NCBI GenBank assembly: GCA_001701075.1
Contig: DAAK01000161.1
Location: 212-5,462, forward strand
Source of the DNA: Bacteroidales bacterium GP3
GTDB lineage: Bacteria > Bacteroidota > Bacteroidia > Bacteroidales > Muribaculaceae
Direction: 5' to 3'
Length of the DNA stretch: 5,251 nt
Below are positions 1 through 5,251 of this stretch, piece by piece. The notes under the pieces were generated by a model. That model did not search any database, was not told the DNA's origin, and saw only the letters and a list, made by a program, of their open reading frames with translations. The translations under genes and the position numbers were made by a program. Positions within the stretch are counted from its first letter, which is position 1; each line of letters opens with the position of its first letter.

Positions 1-2606
1 AGCATAAGAAGATCGGAGAAAGAATCCTGCTGGTCTTCATAGCTACCAGAAAGCTGTACTGAAATACCTGAAGGAAGGTGCATCTCATCGATAAGGATTT
101 CTGCTTGCTCTACAACCTGGCTCATCGGCACACCGTCAACTACAGTCGAGACAGTAACGACACGTTCGCGGTCCTTACGTTCGATTGTAGGAGGCGAGAA
201 TGTCTGAACTACCTTACCAAGTTCCTTGATTCGGACAAGAGCACCGGTAGGAGTAGTCACAGCGATGTTTTCCAAGTCCTCAAGCGTAGTGCGATGCTGC
301 TTATCAAACATCACCTTTATGTCATATTCCTCGCCATCTTCACGATATTGGGAAGCAGTAGCGCCATTGATACGATTACGAAGCATTGTTGCCACCGAAG
401 CAAGATTAAGGCCATATAATCCTAATTTCTCACGATCGAACACCACTTGATATTCAGGCTGATAATCACCACGAGAAATCATTATATCGGCAGTGCCTTC
501 GATGCCGGCAAGAGCCTGCTTAAGCATACGAGCAACCGAGTCGGTCTCAGAAAAATTATAACCATAAATCTCAAAATCAATGACTGACTGGCCACCCATA
601 CCTGAGCCACGACCACCACCCACGTTAACCTGAGCCTTTACAAATTCAGGGAACTGAGTCTTGATATCCTTACGCATCTCCTCAGCTATCTCCTTGATGC
701 CACGCTTGCGGTCCTTCTTGTCATAGAGAGCGATGTTCATAGAGACTATATGGGCACCATTATCGCGAAGCGAAGCGAATGTGTTGTCGGAAGATGCAGG
801 ACCGACAGTGAATGAGCTCACTTTGATCTCAGGATACTTAGCACGCCAAAGCGAATCAAGACGATGAGTAGCATCATAAGCTCTCTCAACACGACTACCA
901 ATCGGGAGTTCGAGGCTTACACCGAGTCGGCCATTATCCTGGGTCGGGAAAAACTCAGTACCGACAAACTTCATCAGGAAGAGAGAACCTGCAAAAATAC
1001 CAAGACAGACAAGAACCGTCACAGTACGGTGTGAAACCACCTTATTCAATACGCGTGCATAGAAATCATCGAATTTGTCGAGACCACGTTCGATCGGACC
1101 ATAAAGCTTTATGAAAAGTTTGCCATGATGGTTGACCCTGCGAAGCCATTGAGAGCAGAGCATCGGAGTGAGTGAAAGTGCACAAGTAGTGGATATCACC
1201 ATCATGATGCAGACCATCCAACCGAGCTGACGGAAAAGTACACCAGTCATACCGGTGACGAGAGTCAACGGGAAGAATACGGCTATAAGGGTAAGTGTAG
1301 AAGCGATTACAGAGATTGCCACCTCATTAGTGCCGTGCACGGCAGCCTGTTTCGGATCCGAACCTCGCTCTATATGCGTCGTGACATTCTCGAGCACCAC
1401 AATCGCATCGTCGACCACCATACCGATTGAAATCGAGAGGGCAGACAGAGAGATGATATTCAGAGAATTGCCTGTAGCATAAAGATAAATGAACGATGCT
1501 ATAAGCGACACAGGAATCGTGATTACAATAATCATCGTAGCTCTCCATCGGCCAAGGAAGAAGAACACCACGAGCATCACAAATAGAAGTGCGTAAAGCA
1601 CCGTTTCTTCAAGAGATGCGATTGTGTTGCGGATATTGTCGGAAGTATCGACAATCACACCCAGCTTTATATCGGAAGGAAGATTCTTCTGAAGACGCGG
1701 AAGCATCTTCATCACCTTCTCAGAAATCTCTACAGAATTAGCACCACTCTGTTTTTGAATAGTGATAATAGCGCCTTGTTCTCCTTTTATATATGAATAT
1801 TGCGTACGCTCCTCAAAAGAATCATCGACCTGGGCGACATCCTTTAGATACACTATCGAACCATTATGAGTGCCGACCGGAATATTCATAAGTTCCTTGG
1901 TCTCGTCAAACTCTCCTTCCACTCGAAGATAGAAGGTGTTGCTACCGACATCGAAGGCTCCTCCAGGGATATTTCTGTTCTCACCACCAATTATGGCAGA
2001 AATGCCCTCGACTGTCAGATGATATGCCTCAAGTTTGTTGGGGTCGCAATAAACATGAATCTCGCGTTTAGGAGCACCTGATATAGACACCGTACCGACG
2101 CCATCGATACGAGCCAATGGGTTAGCGACACCTTCGTCAAGAATCTTGTAAAGACCTGCCATACTTTCCTTTGCCTCTACAGAAAGGAGACAGATAGGAA
2201 TCATATCGGTAGAGAACTTGAAAATGATAGGGTTTTGGCAATCATCCGGAAGTGACGATTCCACCATATCAAGTTTATCTCGGACATCGTTGGTAAGATT
2301 GTCGATATCATAACCATACTCAAATTCAAGGGTAATGACAGAAGTATTCTCACGGCTATTGGATGTTATATGCTTGAGATGCTCCACAGAGTTCATCACA
2401 TTCTCCAACGGTTTTGTGACATTCTGTTCTATATCCTCAGAACTTGCACCAGGATAAATGGTGATCACCATTATCATATTTGTGTCGATATCAGGATAGA
2501 GATCGACCGGGAGTTTTATAAACGAGAAAAGACCGAGAATTACCACTGTCACAAAACAGAGTGTGGTCATAATCGGGCGCTTCACCGCTGATCCGTATAA
2601 ACTCAT
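1..2606 (-). CDS. RND efflux permease, AcrB/HAE1 type (3' end cut by window edge)
   Basis: Inner-membrane proton/substrate antiporter that should power the tripartite pump. I translated it by hand from ATG at 2606: 868 codons without a stop, plus two bases at the edge. An in-frame TAA two codons upstream (2610-2612) fixes the start. The N-terminus MSLYGSAVKRPIMTT and TM1 (about 11-30) are typical of the family, followed by LYPDIDT and YPGAS. The first porter/docking block spans about 38-330, TM2-TM6 about 334-485, an amphipathic helix about 499-518 and TM7 about 526-546. The second porter/docking block spans about 558-860. TM4 carries GMVVDDAIVVLENV with D399-D400, matching the AcrB proton-relay pair D407/D408. 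The frame ends at GSYEDQQDSFSDLLM, just before TM8, so TM8-TM12 with the expected relay Lys lie outside; AcrB relatives are about 1,030-1,050 residues. A Gly-rich loop (663-672) is noteworthy. Family is firm; substrate is unknown. Confidence 0.96.
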   Translation of the reverse strand, partial: MSLYGSAVKRPIMTTLCFVTVVILGLFSFIKLPVDLYPDIDTNMIMVITIYPGASSEDIEQNVTKPLENVMNSVEHLKHITSNSRENTSVITLEFEYGYDIDNLTNDVRDKLDMVESSLPDDCQNPIIFKFSTDMIPICLLSVEAKESMAGLYKILDEGVANPLARIDGVGTVSISGAPKREIHVYCDPNKLEAYHLTVEGISAIIGGENRNIPGGAFDVGSNTFYLRVEGEFDETKELMNIPVGTHNGSIVYLKDVAQVDDSFEERTQYSYIKGEQGAIITIQKQSGANSVEISEKVMKMLPRLQKNLPSDIKLGVIVDTSDNIRNTIASLEETVLYALLFVMLVVFFFLGRWRATMIIVITIPVSLIASFIYLYATGNSLNIISLSALSISIGMVVDDAIVVLENVTTHIERGSDPKQAAVHGTNEVAISVIASTLTLIAVFFPLTLVTGMTGVLFRQLGWMVCIMMVISTTCALSLTPMLCSQWLRRVNHHGKLFIKLYGPIERGLDKFDDFYARVLNKVVSHRTVTVLVCLGIFAGSLFLMKFVGTEFFPTQDNGRLGVSLELPIGSRVERAYDATHRLDSLWRAKYPEIKVSSFTVGPASSDNTFASLRDNGAHIVSMNIALYDKKDRKRGIKEIAEEMRKDIKTQFPEFVKAQVNVGGGRGSGMGGQSVIDFEIYGYNFSETDSVARMLKQALAGIEGTADIMISRGDYQPEYQVVFDREKLGLYGLNLASVATMLRNRINGATASQYREDGEEYDIKVMFDKQHRTTLEDLENIAVTTPTGALVRIKELGKVVQTFSPPTIERKDRERVVTVSTVVDGVPMSQVVEQAEILIDEMHLPSGISVQLSGSYEDQQDSFSDLLM

Positions 2607-2617
2607 ATTTTATTTAA

Positions 2618-2657
2618 GTTTAAGGGTTTAATCGTTTAATAGTTAAAGCGTTTGGTT
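2618..2657. repeat. Degenerate 8-bp tandem repeat in the adaptor-permease spacer
   Basis: Five consecutive 8-base units can be read on the plus strand: gtttaagg, gtttaatc, gtttaata, gttaaagc, gtttggtt. The first three share gtttaa exactly and the last two are decayed. They fill most of the 55-base gap (2607-2661) between adaptor stop and permease start. Part of the array (2633-2650) can also fold as a small stem, cgtttaa with ttaaagcg, around a 3-base loop with one bulged base. The repeat is directly visible. Any role, such as an mRNA processing site, a translation-tuning leader or mere low-complexity drift, is inference. Confidence 0.55.
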
Positions 2658-2661
2658 TAGA

Positions 2662-3720
2662 TTATTTGAGGACTTGGACTTTCTTGCCATTGGTAAGAGC
2701 ATTCTGACCATCGACAATTACCTCGGCATTGTCAGGCACGCCACTGATCAACTCATAAGTAGTCCCAATACGCTGACCAAGTTCCACCTTATTATATGAT
2801 ACGGTACCATCGGATTTAAGCAAATAGACATAGTGGTCGCCACTACCCTGCTGCTTCACCACAGCACGGTCAGGCACAACGACATGGTTGGCGGTGCCAA
2901 GTGAAATCGTAGCGCGACCAAACATACCAGGAAGCACCCTGCCATCAGAATTGGGAAGATTAATTTCCACACCTACAGTGCGACTTGCGGCATCCACTGT
3001 GGGCATAACAAGAGAAACTGTACCCTTGAACACTTCGTCACCATAAGTATTGAAAGTCAAATCAACAGGCATTCCCTTGTTGATCTTGGAAAGTTGCGAC
3101 TCATTGACATTGATGACGACTTTCACGGGATTGATCTTAGCTACAGTAAGTATTGGCTGTCCACCAGTCATATCACCCGGATCATAATTACGTGCTGTCA
3201 CGACACCATCAATAGGAGAAGTGAGAACCATATTTTCCCTTGCATTAGCGAGTGTACGCTCAGCCTGAGCAACACTGTTTTTAGCATTGATAAGAGTCAT
3301 CTCCATCTGGTCGACCGATTGCTGTGTGCCTCCTCCTATCTTGAGAAGTTCAACTGCGCGGTCATAATTGGTCTGTGCATTACGCAAAGCAGCCTTGGCA
3401 TTATCAACAGCCAATTCATATTGAGTAGTGCTGACATCATCAAGAAGCACAAGCTTCTGACCCTTGGCCACACGCACACCCTCATCGACATATATCGCCT
3501 TAATACGATTGGCCATCTGCGCAGATATATTGTTGATAAGCTCCGGCTCTACAGAAGCTGTATATGTGGCAAGCTGATCTACCTCTTGCTCACTGACCTT
3601 CATAGTCTTAACAACTGGAATATCTTCTTTTTCACTCTCCTTTTCGGCTTTATCCTTGCCACAGGCGGCCATTGCGAGAGCAAGCACAAGGGCCGAAGAA
3701 ACGTATTTATAAGTTTTCAT
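2662..3720 (-). CDS. RND efflux periplasmic adaptor (HlyD/AcrA-family lipoprotein)
   Basis: Membrane fusion protein of 352 residues that should link the permease to the outer-membrane channel. A lipoprotein signal peptide ends at Cys20 (LALAMAAC); Met at -3 is a little unusual, but the Ala-Ala-Cys and hydrophobic core are clear. A highly charged linker (22-33, Lys/Glu/Asp) follows. The first lipoyl half is about 66-95 (SAQMANRIKAIYVDEGVRV), the alpha-hairpin about 96-162, the second lipoyl half about 164-194 (LTSPIDGVVTARNYDPGD), the beta-barrel about 198-272 ending at LPGMFGRA, and the membrane-proximal domain about 277-352. At the hairpin tip, R121, L125 and T132 align by eye with AcrA R128, L132 and S139, the channel-contact motif. 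Length is slightly below AcrA (397). It overlaps the channel gene by 4 bp, implying coupled translation. The start is set by the signal peptide; there is no Shine-Dalgarno sequence. Confidence 0.96.
   Translation of the reverse strand: MKTYKYVSSALVLALAMAACGKDKAEKESEKEDIPVVKTMKVSEQEVDQLATYTASVEPELINNISAQMANRIKAIYVDEGVRVAKGQKLVLLDDVSTTQYELAVDNAKAALRNAQTNYDRAVELLKIGGGTQQSVDQMEMTLINAKNSVAQAERTLANARENMVLTSPIDGVVTARNYDPGDMTGGQPILTVAKINPVKVVINVNESQLSKINKGMPVDLTFNTYGDEVFKGTVSLVMPTVDAASRTVGVEINLPNSDGRVLPGMFGRATISLGTANHVVVPDRAVVKQQGSGDHYVYLLKSDGTVSYNKVELGQRIGTTYELISGVPDNAEVIVDGQNALTNGKKVQVLK
3717..3720 (-). other. ATGA stop/start overlap (translational coupling)
   Basis: The channel gene ends in TGA at 3719-3717 and the adaptor ATG occupies 3720-3718, so the two genes share ATGA. 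No ribosome binding site is visible before this ATG (the sequence reads TTCACCTAA), which favours re-initiation by ribosomes finishing the channel gene. The overlap is seen directly; coupling is inferred. Confidence 0.8.
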
Positions 3721-5111
3721 TTAGGTGAATTTACTTGAATTGCGCTGTCCCTACCAAGAAGGAGGTCAAGTTCGCTGGTGGATACTAAATAATTGTAGAT
3801 TGACTGCAGATATGAGAGCTGAGCACTGGTGTCAGCAAGTTCACTATCACGCAACTGGAGATATGAAGCTGCACCAATCTGGAAACTCTTCAACATGATG
3901 TCGTGAGCCTTTTTTGCCTGCCTTACGCCTTCTTTGGAAGAATCGATCTGCTTTGCTTGACGGTTGATATTGTCAAGGGCAAGATCCACTTGCATATTGA
4001 GGCTATTGACAAGATTTTCTTTCTGCAAAGCAAGTTCGTTAGCCTGCACCTGAGCCTGCTTCAACTGATACCATTTCGTGCCTCCAGAAAAGATAGGCAC
4101 AGAAATGCTGACTCCTACAGAAGAATATGGAGCGAAATCGACATCCTTAAACATCGGGCCATTACTGAGCGACAGCCAGTTGACATTGAAGCTTGCTCCG
4201 AGAGTAGGAATCCAAGCGAATTTCTTCATTGTCACATTCTGGGCCGCCATCTTTTGCTGAAGTTCCAAAGAGCGAAGGGAAGAGTTTCCTTCAAGACTCT
4301 TAGATTCGAGCAAATATGCATACATATCCTTCTGCATATCCTCCATAGTGACGGTAGGATAAAGATTGAGAGCATCATCAATTCCCATCAAGACGTTGAG
4401 AGATAGCTGACACTGCTTCACTGAGATATCAGCATCAAGGAGAGATGGCTCAATATTCTTGACTTGCACCTCTGAACGAAGCACATCATATTCAGAAGCT
4501 GTACCCTGCTCGAATTGCTTTCTATAGACCTCTGCGGTATATTTAGCAATATCGTAGTTCTGTCTTATCACATCTTTCGAAGAGATTGCAAGCATAAGGG
4601 CATAGTAAGCCTTATTCACTTGATTTACAAGCTCCAATCTACTTGAACGTGCACTTTCCAGATTTTGTGCAATCTGGGTATCGGAGATTGAGATTGCCTT
4701 CCACAATGTAGGAGCAATAATAGGAAGCGAAAGAGAGAAACCTGTGTTCCACGTATTATCGGAACCCATTTTCAGTTTCTGGCTCTGACCACCCATATTC
4801 ATACGGATAGTCTGCAGCTCGATACTTCTCTGATAAGATAGTGAGAAACCAATCTGTGGCAGAAGATTTCCAATTGTCTCCTTTTTAGAGAAGTCAACCC
4901 TTTTCACCTCAAGATCTGCGATCCGGATAGTAGGACTCTGACTGAGAGCAATGTCGATGCATTCTTCCCTGCTGATAGGTATTGAATCCGGATTGACTCC
5001 CATCGCTCCCATCAAGAGGGGAGCGACCTCCTGATTTTGAGCAAAGGCATTCATTCCGAAAGCAAACATTCCTACAAGGAGCATCATCAGTCGATGTTTT
5101 CGAATAGTCAT
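3717..5111 (-). CDS. TolC-family outer-membrane efflux channel
   Basis: Outer-membrane factor of 464 residues, expected to act as a trimeric beta-barrel and alpha-helical tunnel giving the pump its exit. The signal peptide has a basic n-region (MTIRKHR), a hydrophobic core and a predicted cleavage AFA|Q after residue 24; there is no lipobox Cys, so it is not an OprM-like lipoprotein. Two OEP repeats are visible. The first opens with ISREECIDIALSQSP (46-60) and NLLPQIGFSLSYQRS; the second covers about 278-455 with WIPTLGASFNVNWL and VPIFSGGTKW (338-347). The internal duplication shows in RKQFEQGTASEYDVLRSE (197-214) against LKSFQIGAASYLQLRDSE (407-424), the helical segments typical of TolC. 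Length is close to that of E. coli TolC. An in-frame TAA at 5127-5129 rules out a longer start; ATG codons at residues 9-10 would lose the basic n-region. First gene of the operon. Confidence 0.96.
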   Translation of the reverse strand: MTIRKHRLMMLLVGMFAFGMNAFAQNQEVAPLLMGAMGVNPDSIPISREECIDIALSQSPTIRIADLEVKRVDFSKKETIGNLLPQIGFSLSYQRSIELQTIRMNMGGQSQKLKMGSDNTWNTGFSLSLPIIAPTLWKAISISDTQIAQNLESARSSRLELVNQVNKAYYALMLAISSKDVIRQNYDIAKYTAEVYRKQFEQGTASEYDVLRSEVQVKNIEPSLLDADISVKQCQLSLNVLMGIDDALNLYPTVTMEDMQKDMYAYLLESKSLEGNSSLRSLELQQKMAAQNVTMKKFAWIPTLGASFNVNWLSLSNGPMFKDVDFAPYSSVGVSISVPIFSGGTKWYQLKQAQVQANELALQKENLVNSLNMQVDLALDNINRQAKQIDSSKEGVRQAKKAHDIMLKSFQIGAASYLQLRDSELADTSAQLSYLQSIYNYLVSTSELDLLLGRDSAIQVNSPK

Positions 5112-5163
5112 TGCAAAATGTCTATATTAGATATGTTATTTAATTGATTATACGCTGAAAATT

Positions 5164-5184
5164 CACTTCTTGCTAAACGAAGTG
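5164..5184. promoter_or_regulatory. Inverted repeat over the predicted transcription start (candidate operator or leader hairpin)
   Basis: A perfect 6-bp inverted repeat, CACTTC and GAAGTG, is separated by 9 bases. It abuts the -7 box at 5185-5192 and so covers the expected start site near 5178-5180. A dyad there would suit a repressor dimer such as the TetR- or MarR-type regulators that often control efflux pumps. If the start is further upstream than estimated, it could instead form a weak hairpin in the mRNA leader. The symmetry is seen; the role is inferred and 6-bp arms can arise by chance. Confidence 0.35.
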
Positions 5185-5214
5185 CAAAGATAATAAAAAA
5201 ACGCCGAATTCAGA
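5185..5214 (-). promoter_or_regulatory. Bacteroidetes-type promoter for the efflux operon
   Basis: Read on the minus strand, TATCTTTG (5192-5185) is a full match to the Bacteroidetes primary sigma factor -7 consensus TAnnTTTG. The matching -33 element (TTTG) is weak: the best candidate is TCTG at 5214-5211, 18 bases upstream, and it falls inside the terminator hairpin. The start would lie about 5-7 bases downstream of the box, giving a leader of roughly 65-70 nt before the ATG at 5111. It is the only good promoter match I found ahead of the operon. Confidence 0.6.
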
Positions 5215-5232
5215 CATTGAATCAGCGTTTTT
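5195..5232. terminator. Probable bidirectional intrinsic terminator
   Basis: An imperfect hairpin has arms at about 5202-5212 and 5218-5227 around the 5-base loop GACAT. The pairing is CGC/GCG, one C-A mismatch, a G-C pair, one bulged A, then ATTCA/TGAAT. It is flanked by seven A's (5195-5201) and five T's (5228-5232), which extend the stem and give a U-run in either direction. On the minus strand the run is longer (seven U's), suiting an upstream leftward gene that ends beyond 5251; the plus-strand reading would need a rightward transcript, and none is seen here. The stem is modest, so strength is uncertain. Confidence 0.6.
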
Positions 5233-5251
5233 GACCAATTTATAGGAAATA

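Noticed and set aside
1..5. Possible truncated or broken permease gene
   Set aside because: The frame is open through to base 1 and stops just before TM8 only because the window ends; there is no frameshift or stop, so it is not a pseudogene on this evidence.
78..2591. Several short open frames (such as 78-419, 226-450, 1255-1482, 1866-2081 and 2370-2591 on plus, 1327-1548 on minus)
   Set aside because: All fall inside the continuous permease frame that runs from 2606 to the left edge, which explains this region fully.
3094..3738. Plus-strand open frame of 214 codons opposite the adaptor gene
   Set aside because: It lies antisense within a clear HlyD-family gene, has no recognisable domain, and its composition (many His, Ile, Cys, Ser) is that of a reversed-strand shadow.
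3903..4406. Plus-strand open frame of 167 codons opposite the channel gene
   Set aside because: Antisense to a well-supported TolC-family gene, with no domain, no promoter match and no plausible start context.
2604..5111. Shine-Dalgarno sites before the three genes
   Set aside because: No GGAGG-like sequence sits at the right distance before any start; the A/T-rich upstream regions fit Bacteroidetes initiation instead.
5121..5131. Small inverted repeat TCTA-TAT-TAGA in the leader before the channel gene
   Set aside because: Four-base arms in AT-rich sequence are expected by chance; nothing else marks it as a site.
5231..5251. TTGACC followed by an AT-rich stretch, resembling a plus-strand sigma-70 -35 element
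   Set aside because: No -10 can be judged before the window ends, and this host type uses TTTG/TAnnTTTG promoters.

Overview
The window holds one leftward (minus-strand) operon for a tripartite RND efflux pump and its upstream control region. In transcription order it encodes a TolC-family outer-membrane channel (5111 to 3717), a lipoprotein periplasmic adaptor of the HlyD/AcrA family (3720 to 2662), and an AcrB/HAE1-type RND inner-membrane permease. The permease starts at 2606 and runs off the left edge with 868 codons present. No RNA gene, mobile element or CRISPR array is visible, and no gene-free stretch exceeds 300 bases.

The source is most likely a member of the Bacteroidetes, probably Bacteroidales. 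The only good promoter match is the Bacteroidetes sigma factor -7 box TAnnTTTG, seen as TATCTTTG upstream of the channel gene. None of the three starts has a clear Shine-Dalgarno sequence, base composition is moderately AT-rich by eye, and the order channel-adaptor-permease is common in this phylum. Genus cannot be fixed from this sequence; a gut Bacteroidales lineage is an inference.

Layout from right to left: 5195-5232 is an imperfect hairpin flanked by A/T runs, readable as a bidirectional terminator. Right beside it lies the -7 box at 5185-5192, and an inverted repeat at 5164-5184 covers the expected transcription start. A leader of about 65-70 nt leads to the channel gene. Channel and adaptor overlap by 4 bp (ATGA), while adaptor and permease are separated by 55 AT-rich bases that contain a degenerate 8-bp tandem repeat.

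The three proteins should form one envelope-spanning complex. The permease uses proton flow through its TM4 Asp pair to drive substrate export, the lipid-anchored adaptor bridges the periplasm, and the TolC-like trimer opens the outer membrane. The substrate cannot be read from the sequence. No regulator gene is present in the window. The protein-coding content looks ordinary; the most unusual signals are the compact terminator-promoter-dyad junction and the repeat-bearing spacer before the permease.
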